Source: Polynucleobacter nymphae (GTDB lineage: Bacteria > Pseudomonadota > Gammaproteobacteria > Burkholderiales > Burkholderiaceae). Taken from it: a stretch of DNA of 64,000 nt. The stretch lies in contig NZ_JACVPA010000001.1 of NCBI RefSeq assembly GCF_018882155.1, forward strand, positions 1 to 64,000. The letters are read 5' to 3'. A program made the position numbers and the translations under genes. The notes beneath the pieces are model-generated. The model was not told the origin of the DNA and did no database searches. It saw only the letters and a program-made list of their open reading frames with translations. Shown in pieces: positions 6,641 through 15,554 of this stretch; the stretch's first letter is position 1, and the number at the start of each line of letters is the position of its first letter.

Positions 6641-6982
6641 TTAGGCATAAGTCATAGCCGGTAGCGGCTTAAACGACTTAACAAGTCTAATCTTGCAATT
6701 CGAAAGTTGCATGAACTTCATACCCCCAGAATGCTGGATACTTAATAATCTTAAAATATTAGTAATAGTCAGAACACTAGGGAAACTCAATAGATATATA
6801 GGTCTTAGGAGTCTTGCCATTTCTACATTGACCCCAAGAAGCCGGGCATTAGGGATTATAGTTTTCTGTTTACCTGGTGTTACATGTGTTACGGGCTTCC
6901 CTGGCTTGCCTGCGACTTTGAGCATCTTCAGGGTTTTAGTTTCCCCCGTTTCCTGCTTTATGGGGGTGCCGATACCCATCAT
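6641..6982 (-). CDS. Possible small protein coupled to the primase-helicase gene
   Basis: The 113-residue frame begins at an ATG overlapping the primase stop (ATGA at 6982-6979), the same coupling used by the genes before it. The N-terminal half is rich in Lys, Gly, Thr and Pro and looks disordered. The second half is more hydrophobic with basic residues. No family recognised. A frame of similar length lies on the opposite strand (6693-7019), so coding status rests mainly on the coupling. Confidence 0.45.
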   Translation of the reverse strand: MMGIGTPIKQETGETKTLKMLKVAGKPGKPVTHVTPGKQKTIIPNARLLGVNVEMARLLRPIYLLSFPSVLTITNILRLLSIQHSGGMKFMQLSNCKIRLVKSFKPLPAMTYA

Positions 6983-9300
6983 TTCGCATCCCCAAAAGCT
7001 TGCTCTAACACTGCACTGATTTCTTGAAATGTTGGAGGCTGTAGTGAATAAATAGTGGCGTTCTTTTCTCCACCTCCAACTTGAGCATAAATAGAGGGAT
7101 GGGACCCTCTGGTGAACTCATCTAAGAATCTAAGGAGACGGTTTTTCCCAAAACTTGTCTTATCTTTTATGAATTCAGCAATAGCTACTTTAGTAGTAGT
7201 GCCGTTCGCAATGGCTTCTTTGGCATATTTCAATGCCTGTTGACGTTCCTTATCCAATATTTGAACTACTTCATCCGTCTCTTCCACGCTTCTATCTGAA
7301 AGATTAATAAAAAATGACCGTGGCTTGTAATCCGCCCTTATTTTATCGGGCTGTGTAGTTATCTCTAGACGATTCGTACCTTCGTTCTTTACCGAATTTA
7401 GGTATATCAAGTTGTCTACGTCATTACGTAAGTCAGCTGTTCCTTCGTAGACTTGTTTACCATCTTCACCCCGATACTTATTCGAGTGCCCAAGAAGAAT
7501 GACAGTTGCACCCTTTACCGTTAGCTTTCGGAGTAGCTTATAGAATTCCTTAGCATCTGATTTTTGGATGACTTCAGTGAATTTTTTAAGGGTATCCATA
7601 ATAAATACTGAATTCGACATATCTACATCATTGTTTGCAGCCTCTTTAAATAGAGCCACTACTTGCTCTGGACTTCCGCCTCGTTTTGCATCTGGCGCTA
7701 TTACCTTGTAGCCATGTATTTGTGCATGAGCAAAGTGAGATTTAAGGTCCCCAGGGCCAGCATCGGCGTTAACGTAATAGACATCAAACCCTTGCTCGGC
7801 TATCTTTGCTGCTTGATGAATCATAAGAGCAGTTTTCCCTCCATTAGCTTCTGCGATTAGGGCATGCAGATGTCCACGAACAATCAGATTGGGGATAATA
7901 AAAGTAGCTTCTTCCATGGATTTCACATCCTCAGTGTCAAGGGTTAAGCAGGTAAATAGACTCTCTAGGGTCTTGGTAGATTTTTGTTTTTGGGTTGCTA
8001 AGCTCGATGACCCTTGAATCACTACATCATGAGTTACATCGTTCTTTACGATAAACGCACTTTTCCCCAGCACATCAGCTAAAGACCCATCTGCAAGAAT
8101 AAGTTTTGGCATTAAGTAGTAGTTACCATTGCGGTCTTTTTGTCCTCGAAGATAGAGCAGGGTCTTTAGGGGGAAATTTGACTCATTCAATGTATAGAGG
8201 CCTGTATCCCAGACGGACTCAAACTCACTCTCCGCCTTACCCTCATCCACTTCCCAGCACCAATGAGCTTGTGACCAATCTAAGATGTCTTTATGGAATT
8301 TATCGTTGTAAATATCGTTATACGCTGTAAATCTTGCCCCAAGCATCACGCTCTTATACCAAGATTCTCTGCTTACTTTCTCCGGGCCTTCATCCTCAAT
8401 TGTTAAATCACCCTTAGTAAGTTCATTAATAACAGTCTTATAACTATCATCATCAAATTGCCAGCACCATGACCATTCACTGCCTAGGCTAAGCATTTCC
8501 TCATAAGCTTCTTGAGCTACTTTGTTAGACTTTCCACTCGTATCAGCTAGAGCTTTACCCCATTTCTGTTTGGCTGCCTTAAATTTATCTAGAATTTGCT
8601 GTTGCTCGTTAATCGAATAAGACCCCCATGCCTTGTTAACAGCTCGCTTTTGCTTACGGGTGATACGCTCGGGTGCAACCTTTAGCACTGTATCTACATC
8701 CAAAGGGGCCGCAGAAGTTTCTCTATAAATACGGTCTTCGAGAAGCATTTGCTTGAATGCTTCTTTATTTTTAAATACCGGCAAAAAGACTGGCTGACTA
8801 CCTCTGTAAACTGAAATATCGAAGTTAATTGCCTGCTCACTATAGCCAGCCCCAATTGCGGCCTCTTCTATGTGCGCCTGTAGAGCAGAGCCCAATACCT
8901 TACCCTCTTCATAATCAACCTCACGTTTGAGCTCAAAGACAAGCCTTGCTCGAGGCAATAATACGGTGGAGCTAGAAGTTTCATACCAAAAGACATTCAC
9001 CTCTAGGTCTCTAATCCACTGGCGCAACCAAACCCATACTTCTGGCTTTTCAAATCCATCCAAATCCATTGATAGGATTCGTCTTGGTAGCGTATGGCTT
9101 TTTAAGCGCCAGTAGTTCTCGTCTGGGTAATCTTTAATCTTGTCGTGGTGCCCATAACTCATTGCCGCACAAAAAAAGTTTCCACCTTTTGCCTCAGAGT
9201 GGTTGTTGACCATCCACTGGACTAAATCTTTGAAGTCATCGGCCTCTAGCTGTTCGGGCTTGTTATCGGCCTCTCCATTACCGAAAGAAAATTTAATCAT
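6979..9300 (-). CDS. Bifunctional primase / RepA-type replicative helicase
   Basis: The 773-residue protein starts with an archaeo-eukaryotic-primase-like region: D-x-D at residues 79-81, then Y-E-T-S-S-S and P-R-A-R-L-V-F near 106-122. A helical linker follows, then a RecA-fold ATPase like plasmid RepA (AAA_25). Walker A is A-E-A-N-G-G-K-T at about 483-490 and Walker B is V-F-I-M-D-T at about 565-570. A G-H-S-N motif and an E-G-T-A-D-L-R-N-D-V-D-N segment follow. It would prime and unwind the element's own DNA for autonomous replication. It is coupled by four-base overlaps on both sides, within the set running from the AlpA gene. Confidence 0.85.
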   Translation of the reverse strand: MIKFSFGNGEADNKPEQLEADDFKDLVQWMVNNHSEAKGGNFFCAAMSYGHHDKIKDYPDENYWRLKSHTLPRRILSMDLDGFEKPEVWVWLRQWIRDLEVNVFWYETSSSTVLLPRARLVFELKREVDYEEGKVLGSALQAHIEEAAIGAGYSEQAINFDISVYRGSQPVFLPVFKNKEAFKQMLLEDRIYRETSAAPLDVDTVLKVAPERITRKQKRAVNKAWGSYSINEQQQILDKFKAAKQKWGKALADTSGKSNKVAQEAYEEMLSLGSEWSWCWQFDDDSYKTVINELTKGDLTIEDEGPEKVSRESWYKSVMLGARFTAYNDIYNDKFHKDILDWSQAHWCWEVDEGKAESEFESVWDTGLYTLNESNFPLKTLLYLRGQKDRNGNYYLMPKLILADGSLADVLGKSAFIVKNDVTHDVVIQGSSSLATQKQKSTKTLESLFTCLTLDTEDVKSMEEATFIIPNLIVRGHLHALIAEANGGKTALMIHQAAKIAEQGFDVYYVNADAGPGDLKSHFAHAQIHGYKVIAPDAKRGGSPEQVVALFKEAANNDVDMSNSVFIMDTLKKFTEVIQKSDAKEFYKLLRKLTVKGATVILLGHSNKYRGEDGKQVYEGTADLRNDVDNLIYLNSVKNEGTNRLEITTQPDKIRADYKPRSFFINLSDRSVEETDEVVQILDKERQQALKYAKEAIANGTTTKVAIAEFIKDKTSFGKNRLLRFLDEFTRGSHPSIYAQVGGGEKNATIYSLQPPTFQEISAVLEQAFGDAK

Positions 9301-9545
9301 GGTTGGCCTTTTGAGCCATTCTTGAGTAGGGCAGTTTTTTTGTTCGGATTTTCATACCTAATAATTTCTTTTATTAAGGCTGGTATATCGTCTGCAGTGA
9401 AGTCACCCAAACGAATTTTGTGACGCATTTCCTTGGAAATGGCAAAAGAGTATTCCAGCTCGCAGATAGTGCTATCAAACCGGCTGCTCTCAGCTAATAT
9501 TTGCCACGCCAGTTTTTCTAATGTACGCTCAAGTTCGGATGTCAT
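9297..9545 (-). CDS. Small protein of the replication unit, unknown
   Basis: The 82-residue product is mainly helical and acidic/basic, with no recognised domain. It lies between the AlpA-like gene and the primase gene and overlaps both by four bases, so it is translated in the same coupled series. It could be a primase or helicase accessory factor, but that follows only from position. Confidence 0.6.
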   Translation of the reverse strand: MTSELERTLEKLAWQILAESSRFDSTICELEYSFAISKEMRHKIRLGDFTADDIPALIKEIIRYENPNKKTALLKNGSKGQP

Positions 9546-9805
9546 TGTTGAGCTCCATTATTTTCTAACTTAGCTTCAATCCAATTAACCACATCTTGTA
9601 GCTTCCAAACTTTTACCGTTGGAGATAAGCTAATCGGCGCGACAAATTTCCCTTGCGCAACCCAAAGGTTGATTGAGGACTTTGCTAAAGTAGTGATTGC
9701 GCTAACCTCTTCAATTCTTATCAGCTGGCACCTCTGTACCAAGTCGTGTTTAAACGAGTTTAGTAATTCTTTTGTATCTGAAATATTTGTACTGATTGCA
9801 TCCAT
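9542..9805 (-). CDS. AlpA-family helix-turn-helix regulator / excisionase
   Basis: The 87-residue product has an N-terminal extension and then an AlpA/excisionase-type winged helix (about residues 28-75): R-I-E-E-V-S-A-I-T-T-L-A-K-S-S-I-N-L-W-V, then K-V-W-K-L-Q-D-V-V-N-W-I. AlpA proteins in P4-like elements activate integrase or replication genes, or direct excision. The ATG has a strong AAGGAG site seven bases upstream. It heads the coupled series that includes the primase-helicase. Confidence 0.75.
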   Translation of the reverse strand: MDAISTNISDTKELLNSFKHDLVQRCQLIRIEEVSAITTLAKSSINLWVAQGKFVAPISLSPTVKVWKLQDVVNWIEAKLENNGAQQ

Positions 9806-9836
9806 CTTGACTCCTTTTGAATAAGAGTCAATTAGG

Positions 9837-9872
9837 AACCTTTGTTACTTATAAGAAAACGCATGAAAGGTT
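9837..9872. promoter_or_regulatory. Inverted repeat in the AlpA gene leader
   Basis: AACCTTT (9837-9843) and AAAGGTT (9866-9872) form a seven-base inverted repeat in the 76-base gap upstream of the AlpA gene. The centre contains TATAAG on the minus strand (9853-9848), a possible -10 box. It could be an operator for AlpA or the integrase; this is weak. Confidence 0.25.
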
Positions 9873-9881
9873 TGATGCGGG

Positions 9882-10343
9882 TTAGTCATGTACTAGATTG
9901 TCAAACTCATTATTTTTCCACCATTTCTTCCACACATCATAAGTACGATTTTCTACTGTCAGTTCTGGAAGCTTTTTGGAAGTGCGTTTGATATTAAAGT
10001 CATCAAGCCCCCTTGAAAAGGCATCCCATGAAGGAAACTTATTTGGATGCTTTATTTGATGTTTGATAACTTCTTGTCGAAAATATTCACGCTCTTCATA
10101 TTTTTTTGTGCGTCCAGGGATTCTTTTAAGGTCCGCTATTGAAGTATCTATCATGCGGTATTGGTCAATAAAATGAATAACACCTAGCCCAAGCTCGTAA
10201 ATGGCGGCCTTAAGTATTGGGTCTACAGTATCTTCTGGAATTTGTAAGCAGACGCCTCTAAAATCCATTAGGTCAGCCTCTAGCTGATTTACCAAACGCA
10301 CTTTGAATTCTGCGTTGCTAAAACCTTTTTTCTTTGTTGCCAT
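9882..10343 (-). CDS. Hypothetical protein between integrase and AlpA gene
   Basis: The 153-residue product begins with a lysine-rich stretch (MATKKKG) and is largely helical with basic and aromatic residues. The C-terminal third (F-P-S-W-D-A-F-S-R-G-L, then Y-D-V-W-K-K-W-W-K) is tryptophan-rich. No known family recognised. AGCAGGA lies eight bases before the ATG. Its place between integrase and AlpA suggests an element-maintenance or regulatory role. Confidence 0.6.
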   Translation of the reverse strand: MATKKKGFSNAEFKVRLVNQLEADLMDFRGVCLQIPEDTVDPILKAAIYELGLGVIHFIDQYRMIDTSIADLKRIPGRTKKYEEREYFRQEVIKHQIKHPNKFPSWDAFSRGLDDFNIKRTSKKLPELTVENRTYDVWKKWWKNNEFDNLVHD

Positions 10344-10374
10344 TGTGTATTCCTGCTAATACACCTGCAATTAA

Positions 10375-10431
10375 AACTACGCCAAGGAGAGCAGGGTTCT
10401 CCTTTTTCGCCCCGTCAGGCTAGGCGTAGTT
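10375..10431 (-). terminator. Putative intrinsic terminator after the integrase gene
   Basis: The arms AACTACGCC (10375-10383) and GGCGTAGTT (10423-10431) are perfectly complementary, and a second inner hairpin, AGGAGA (10385-10390) with TCTCCT (10398-10403), lies in the loop. Read on the minus strand, the outer stem is followed by a short T run (10376-10373), suiting termination of the integrase transcript. Confidence 0.5.
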
Positions 10432-10438
10432 GTTTAGT

Positions 10439-11659
10439 TTACGCAGCTTTTTGCCCTGGAAGGGCAATTACATTACCCCAATACCCAGTTTGGCAGTAGG
10501 CTTCCCAGTCGCTCATCAGTCTCTTTCTGGGTTCCATTAAATCTCCTCTACGGTAGGCCGACTCCACCTTATTCTGGATGCTGTGGGCTAGTGCCTTTTC
10601 TGCAACCTCGGGCGAATGTTGTGTTTCCTCTGCAACCCAGTCACGGAAGGTTGAGCGGAATCCATGTACAGTAAATTCTTTTTCCAATCTTCGTAGTAGC
10701 TCTGTCAGAGCCATGTTACTGAGATGTTTCCCATTTCTGGAAAAAAGATAAATGCTATCTTCATCCTTCTTTTGGGCCATGGATAGTATTTCAAGTGACC
10801 TTGGACAAAGGGGTACACGATGCTCTCGTTTTGCTTTCATCCGCTTGGCAGGAATAACCCAAATATCACCTCGCACTTCTTCACGCAAAGCTAGAAGCAC
10901 TTCACTAGTGCGGTTGGCATTTAGTATCAAGAACTCCAATGCAAGGCTAGATACGCAGTCCATTTCTTTAATTACGCCAATAAATGCAGGCAGCTCTTTA
11001 TATGACAGTGCCTTGTGATGCTCTACTGGTGCTACTTTAGAGGGCTTAGGTAATATTGTATCGAGGTGACCGCGCCATTGCGCAGGGTTTAATCCTGTGC
11101 GTAGCCTCCTCGTTGTTGCCGAAGCCAATATCCATTCGATTCGACCCCGTAAACGAGAGGCTGTGTTGGTCTTGGAATGCCAAATTGGATTTAGTATTTT
11201 TAGAATATGTTCCGTATCAATGGCATCAAGTGGTAAATGACCAATATGCTTAAATGCATAGTCCCGCAGTGTGTTGCCCCATTGTTCGGCATGTTTTTTA
11301 TTGCTCCACTCAGAGCGCTTACTTTCAATGCAGGAGAGGGCGTATTCCTTAAATTTCGGCTTCTCGCATTCATTCTGCATTTGTTGCTCTTTTTGAGCCT
11401 TTTTTTCAGTAGCTGGGTTGATTCCTTGGTTTAGCTTATTACGGACTGCGGTAGCTCTTTTACGGGCTTCCTTGAGCGATATCTCTGGATAGGAACCAAG
11501 GCTATAGTCAAAGCGCTTTTCTTGAAAGGAGTACCTCAGTACCCAGTACTTCTGTAGATTGGGCTTGACCTGAAGATTTAGGCCCTTAGTATCACCATCC
11601 GTATATCTGCCGACCTTATTAAGACTTTTTAAAAATAAATCTGTAAAGACTGTTTTCAT
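10439..11659 (-). CDS. int: P4-type tyrosine recombinase (integrase)
   Basis: The 406-residue protein has the N-terminal DUF4102 arm-binding domain of P4-like integrases (L-x-V-K-P, then Y-W-V-L-R-Y, then Y-S-L-G-S-Y-P-E-I-S-L-K-E-A-R). A core-binding domain and a catalytic domain follow. The catalytic residues are visible: Arg in N-R-T-S-E-V-L (about R250), H-G-F-R at 332-335, His near 359, and the nucleophilic Tyr in E-S-A-Y-R-R (about Y369). It inserts and excises the element at a specific site. AGAAGGA lies about six bases before the ATG. Length and motifs are complete, so it is probably active. Confidence 0.92.
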   Translation of the reverse strand: MKTVFTDLFLKSLNKVGRYTDGDTKGLNLQVKPNLQKYWVLRYSFQEKRFDYSLGSYPEISLKEARKRATAVRNKLNQGINPATEKKAQKEQQMQNECEKPKFKEYALSCIESKRSEWSNKKHAEQWGNTLRDYAFKHIGHLPLDAIDTEHILKILNPIWHSKTNTASRLRGRIEWILASATTRRLRTGLNPAQWRGHLDTILPKPSKVAPVEHHKALSYKELPAFIGVIKEMDCVSSLALEFLILNANRTSEVLLALREEVRGDIWVIPAKRMKAKREHRVPLCPRSLEILSMAQKKDEDSIYLFSRNGKHLSNMALTELLRRLEKEFTVHGFRSTFRDWVAEETQHSPEVAEKALAHSIQNKVESAYRRGDLMEPRKRLMSDWEAYCQTGYWGNVIALPGQKAA

Positions 11660-11895
11660 GACGATTCCTTCTGACCGTCCCCACTTTTTTCCCCACGGGA
11701 TTGTGGTGATTGGCTATGTGAGGCGTTGATAAGTAAGGTAAGGCCTTGATTTAATATTGGCTACGCAGTAAACATTTAATGCGGATTTGACCCATATAAA
11801 TACTGGGTCTAGCGGGTATAAGACGTATCAAGATGTACCAACACCAAACAAGGCATTACATGTTGGAATCCTGACACCTCTTCCGCCAAAAATAC
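11660..11895. other. Integrase upstream region and probable right attachment site
   Basis: This stretch between the integrase and the first core gene contains no convincing gene. GACCCA (11789-11794) and TGGGTC (11804-11809) form an inverted repeat that could be a recombinase arm site. Near the right edge, CCTCTTCCGCCA (about 11877-11888) looks like a tRNA acceptor end with G discriminator plus CCA (Ser or Sec type), and a terminator follows at once. A full tRNA cannot be folded from the bases before it. It may be the duplicated tRNA 3' end left at the right border, with the intact tRNA beyond the left edge. Confidence 0.35.
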
Positions 11896-11927
11896 AAACC
11901 CCAGCTCTTTGGCTGGGGTTTTTCTTT
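11896..11927 (+). terminator. Strong intrinsic terminator, possibly bidirectional
   Basis: AAACCCCAGC (11896-11905) pairs perfectly with GCTGGGGTTT (11912-11921) around a six-base loop. It is followed on the plus strand by a T-rich run (TTTTTCTTT). On the minus strand the tail is also T-rich, so it can also end the patatin transcript. A plus-strand terminator here fits a former tRNA gene at the insertion site. Confidence 0.7.
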
Positions 11928-11945
11928 ATCTCTTCAGTTCTTGAG

Positions 11946-13175
11946 CTATTGCTTATTCTTTTTCTTCAGAGTCATCTTCTCGCCATCGCTGTCCATGGCG
12001 GTCTTGTATCCCGGCGGATATTTACTCCAAGCATAACCATTAACCGCATGCTCATAGCCGTATTGAAATAGGGCGTTCATGTACTTGGTATCAAACTCTT
12101 CTGTATGGGGTTCATTAAAGTCTGAGCCAATGTAAGCGAGGTTAAAGCCCACTTGATCCATCTTGGCCATAGCATAGATGCGATACAGATCTCCGATGCC
12201 TTGCGTCTGAATCAATTGAGCAATGGCTCGCCCCGCAACGCTAATAGTCCGGCGCTCAGTTTCGTTCCAGCGAGGGTCTAAACGTGAATTACGAATAATG
12301 TAAGCCTGACGGTTAAAGCGTCGCTTAATGCCTAATTCATTCGCCTTTTGCGCTGCTGCTGATGGATACAAGAATACTTGTGTACTAGCACCACCATCAA
12401 CATGCATTTCTTGGAAAGCTTGACCATCTACTAAGAAATCAAACATCACTGGTGAGAATGCACCAGGAATGGATGCGGACGCGAGCATGATGCGACGAAA
12501 GAGTTCAAGTGCTTCAGGTGTGCCGATCGTGGCAATTCGGCCCATATTCCAGGCTACTGGGATGCCAGCATCAATATTGGTAGTGCCAATCAATAGCCAA
12601 CGACCATTAGTGTTGTATTCATAAGCGATTTTCTTGAGGAAATTCGCATCAACATATTTTGAGATTAATTGGTAGAGCGGGGTGGAATCAGCCAAGCCAT
12701 CGCTAAAGATTCCAGACAAAATGCCCCGCTGAATATAAACATCTTTCGGATTGATGCTGGTATAGACCTGTTGTAACACTGGATCATATTCTTTACCGAG
12801 ATAAGCGAATGGAGCCATTAATGCACCAGTGCTAATGCCGGTGACTAAATTAAAAGCGGGCCTAGAGCCTTGCTTAGACCAACCAACCAAAAGACCGGCA
12901 CCGAAGGCGCCATCATCGCCGCCACCTGAAAGGGCTAAGAAGTTAGCATCGCCGGCGAATGCCTGTTTGCCACGAGCAGCTTCAATTTGAATGAGATCAG
13001 CTACAAGTGCATCTACGCTAGCCTGTGTGGAGATGAGATAGCGCACACTGGGTAAGCCGGCAATTTGCGCTTTACTGAGTGATTGGGCGGGCACGGCAGA
13101 TTTACGCTCTAAAGAAGAGCATCCCAAAAGGGTGATGGATAGTGCAATGCAGGCTGTGAGTGAGAGTAAACGCAT
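11946..13175 (-). CDS. Patatin-like phospholipase lipoprotein
   Basis: The 409-residue product has a lipoprotein signal ending L-L-G-C-S-S, so it is likely anchored to the outer membrane. The patatin fold follows: the oxyanion-hole block S-G-G-G-D-D-G-A-F-G-A-G, the nucleophile elbow G-I-S-T-G, and the catalytic aspartate in H-V-D-G-G-A. These form the Ser-Asp dyad of bacterial patatin acyl hydrolases acting on phospholipids. The gene stands alone, with an intrinsic terminator just after it, and is the first core gene beside the integrated element. Confidence 0.85.
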   Translation of the reverse strand: MRLLSLTACIALSITLLGCSSLERKSAVPAQSLSKAQIAGLPSVRYLISTQASVDALVADLIQIEAARGKQAFAGDANFLALSGGGDDGAFGAGLLVGWSKQGSRPAFNLVTGISTGALMAPFAYLGKEYDPVLQQVYTSINPKDVYIQRGILSGIFSDGLADSTPLYQLISKYVDANFLKKIAYEYNTNGRWLLIGTTNIDAGIPVAWNMGRIATIGTPEALELFRRIMLASASIPGAFSPVMFDFLVDGQAFQEMHVDGGASTQVFLYPSAAAQKANELGIKRRFNRQAYIIRNSRLDPRWNETERRTISVAGRAIAQLIQTQGIGDLYRIYAMAKMDQVGFNLAYIGSDFNEPHTEEFDTKYMNALFQYGYEHAVNGYAWSKYPPGYKTAMDSDGEKMTLKKKNKQ

Positions 13176-13240
13176 ATATTTTCTAAATGAATTGATTATC
13201 TTTATTGTAATAGCTGCCTATTTCAGAAGTGTTACACAGC

Positions 13241-14479
13241 TTAGGGAGCAAATGCGCCACCTGCCTCGAGTGCCTTGAGTTCGTCCCCTGAAATTCCGAG
13301 CTCAGCCAATACTTCACTCGTATGTTCGCCCAGTAGTGGAGGGTGTTTACGCACTTGCTGTGGTGTGCCCATCAGCTTGACCGCAAAACCAATATTAGGA
13401 ACAGTACCTTCCACGGGATGATCAATTTCCATCCGCATTTTGCGATGACGACCGTGATCACTATCAAATGCCTCTGGATAGGTATTAATTGGACCTGCCG
13501 GAATACCAGCAGCCAAGAGATCATCTACCCATTCATGACTGGTTCTGGTAACAAAAGTTTTTTCTAGTTCAGTCACTAACTCTAAACGATTGGCAAGTCT
13601 GAGGGGATTGGTTTTAAAACGCGCATCATCACATAATTCAGGGCGCGCAATTTTGTCGCAGAGTAACTTCCACAGCTTTTGATTAGTAGCGCCCATCACG
13701 AAGTAGCCATCTGAAGCTTTCATAGCCTGATAGGGTGCGCTCATATGATTGGCAGTACCTAACTTATAGGGCTCAACCCCAGTACCCCAGTATTGCGCGG
13801 TATCCCAGATAGAAAATGCTAAAGCAGAGTCAAACAAAGAGGCATCAATAAATTGACCTTCACCCGTTTTGGTTTTACCAATGTAAGCTGACAAAATTCC
13901 ATAAATAGCAAAGAGTGCGCAACCAATATCTGCCACTGGCACCCCTGCTTTTACTGGTGGACCATCAGGATAACCAGTGACACTCATCACGCCTGACATG
14001 GCTTGTGCCATCAAATCAAAACCTGGACGATCTGCCCAAGGACCTGTTTGTCCAAAACCGGAGATGCTGGCATAGACCAAACCTGGATTGATGGGCTGAA
14101 GAGAAGGGTAATCAATTCCCAGTTTTTTCATGACACCAGGACGATAGTTTTCTACCAAAATATCTGCTGTCTTCACTAATTCAAAAAAGACCTTTTTGCC
14201 CGCCTCTGTTTTGAGATTGAGAGTGAGGCTGCGCTTATTGCGATTCATGTTCAAAAAGCCCATGCTGTCTGAACCCTTCATTTTGAATCCCATCGCTGCT
14301 CGGGTTTGATCGCCCGTACCCGGAGGCTCTATTTTGATGACATCAGCGCCTAAGTCAGCTAGGAGCATGCAGCAGTAGGGGCCAGCCATCACCTGGCTAA
14401 CATCTAGTACTCTCACCCCAGCGAGAGGCAAAGGCCTAGGTGCCCCCTTGGGATCACTCTGGATAGGTATTTTGGTCAT
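13241..14479 (-). CDS. Family III CoA-transferase (CaiB/BaiF type)
   Basis: The 412-residue product matches class III CoA-transferases: P-L-A-G-V-R-V-L-D-V-S-Q-V-M-A-G-P start, A-D-V-I-K-I-E-P-P, the N-R-N-K-R-S-L-T-L-N-L block, and the catalytic aspartate in R-P-G-F-D-L-M-A-Q-A. They move CoA between organic acids. I chose the ATG at 14479; an upstream TTG at 14527 adds 16 residues without family resemblance. It is divergent from a Bug-type binding protein and a hydratase gene, which suggests a joint role in uptake and activation of an organic acid. The substrate cannot be read from sequence. Confidence 0.85.
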   Translation of the reverse strand: MTKIPIQSDPKGAPRPLPLAGVRVLDVSQVMAGPYCCMLLADLGADVIKIEPPGTGDQTRAAMGFKMKGSDSMGFLNMNRNKRSLTLNLKTEAGKKVFFELVKTADILVENYRPGVMKKLGIDYPSLQPINPGLVYASISGFGQTGPWADRPGFDLMAQAMSGVMSVTGYPDGPPVKAGVPVADIGCALFAIYGILSAYIGKTKTGEGQFIDASLFDSALAFSIWDTAQYWGTGVEPYKLGTANHMSAPYQAMKASDGYFVMGATNQKLWKLLCDKIARPELCDDARFKTNPLRLANRLELVTELEKTFVTRTSHEWVDDLLAAGIPAGPINTYPEAFDSDHGRHRKMRMEIDHPVEGTVPNIGFAVKLMGTPQQVRKHPPLLGEHTSEVLAELGISGDELKALEAGGAFAP

Positions 14480-14555
14480 TGGCTCGTTTATTTTTATATG
14501 TTTAGAATGAATACCTAATAGTATCAAAGACGATTACAACAAATTTGGAGGCTGT

Positions 14556-15545
14556 ATGTTGGTTCAATTACCGAAATGGGCGTTACGTAGTTTGATTGCT
14601 GTAGCACTGAGTTGCACATCATTTCTCACGCTCGCCCAGCAAGCCTTTCCAACAAAGCCAATTCGTCTGATCGTAGGATTTGCTCCCGGTGGCGGCACGG
14701 ATATTGTGGCTAGAGCCATCGCGCCGAAGATGAGTGAGATTTTGGGTCAGAGCGTGATTGTTGAAAACAAGTCTGGCGCTGCGGGCACGATTGCTGCAGA
14801 TCAGATTGCCAAAGCCAATCCAGATGGCTATACCTTACTTGTTGGGCACTCTAATTCCAATGCTATTGCCCCGTTTGTTTTAAGCAGCGTTCCTTACAAT
14901 CCTGCAACCGATTTCACACCCATTACGTATTTAGGTTACGTGCCAAACGTGTTGGTTGTAAAAGCATCATTGCCGGTGAACACAGTTGCGCAATTAATTT
15001 CACTTGCTAAGGCTAACCCCGGGCAGATGACCTATGGCTCATCAGGGATTGGTAGTACACAACACTTAGCGGGCGCCTTGTTTGCCAAGATTGCGGGTAT
15101 TGAGTTAAATCACGTTCCATATAAAGGTAGTGGCCAAGCTATTATTGATTTACTTGGTGGTCAGATTACGATGAACTTTGATACCTTGCCACCAAACTTG
15201 CAGCAGATCAAAGACGGTAGCTTGAAGGCATTGGCGATTTCGACTCCAAAACGTTTATCTATTCTGCCAAACGTACCTACCTTTAATGAGGTTGGTATTA
15301 CCGGATTTGATGTGACGAACTGGTATTCCATCATGGGACCTAAAGGCATGGATTTAGCGGTAGTAAACAAGATCGATCAGGCAGTAAAAGCAGCGATGGC
15401 AGATCCACAAATCAAGAAGACATTGGATTCACAGGGCTTACAGCCTGAAGGGCCTACAACACCTGCTGCATTTAGCCTGTTCTTGACTGGTGAGCTCGCT
15501 AAATACCAGCGCTTAGTAAAGAGCTTAAATATTAAAGCGGAATAA
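14556..15545 (+). CDS. Bug/TctC-family periplasmic substrate-binding protein
   Basis: The 329-residue product has a signal peptide (cleavage near L-A-Q-Q-A) and the Bug signature [18 protein letters not shown] followed by E-N-K-S-G-A-A-G. Such proteins bind carboxylates in the periplasm, often for a TctAB tripartite tricarboxylate transporter. No tctA or tctB is next to it, as is common for the expanded Bug families of Burkholderiales. GGAGG lies seven bases before the ATG. It is probably co-transcribed with the hydratase gene that begins nine bases after its stop. Confidence 0.9.
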   Translation: MLVQLPKWALRSLIAVALSCTSFLTLAQQAFPTKPIRLIVGFAPGGGTDIVARAIAPKMSEILGQSVIVENKSGAAGTIAADQIAKANPDGYTLLVGHSNSNAIAPFVLSSVPYNPATDFTPITYLGYVPNVLVVKASLPVNTVAQLISLAKANPGQMTYGSSGIGSTQHLAGALFAKIAGIELNHVPYKGSGQAIIDLLGGQITMNFDTLPPNLQQIKDGSLKALAISTPKRLSILPNVPTFNEVGITGFDVTNWYSIMGPKGMDLAVVNKIDQAVKAAMADPQIKKTLDSQGLQPEGPTTPAAFSLFLTGELAKYQRLVKSLNIKAE

Positions 15546-15554
15546 GCTTTCTCT

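Larger units (their letters stand above)
1..11895. mobile_element. Integrative genetic element (P4-like satellite or genomic island), right part
   Basis: The region from the left edge to about 11,895 carries a P4-type tyrosine recombinase at its right end, an AlpA-like regulator and a primase-helicase in one minus-strand set. Beyond these lies A+T-rich cargo of nuclease, secreted-protein and macrodomain genes. Core metabolic genes begin immediately to the right. No capsid, tail, portal or terminase gene is visible and no conjugation gene either, so a phage satellite or non-conjugative island fits better than an intact prophage. The left border is outside the window. Confidence 0.7.

Noticed and set aside
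11811..11888. Complete tRNA gene before the terminator
   Set aside because: The 3' end looks tRNA-like, but the T loop and acceptor partner cannot be formed with correct spacing.
1..11895. Intact prophage
   Set aside because: No capsid, portal, tail, terminase or lysis genes are present in the visible part.
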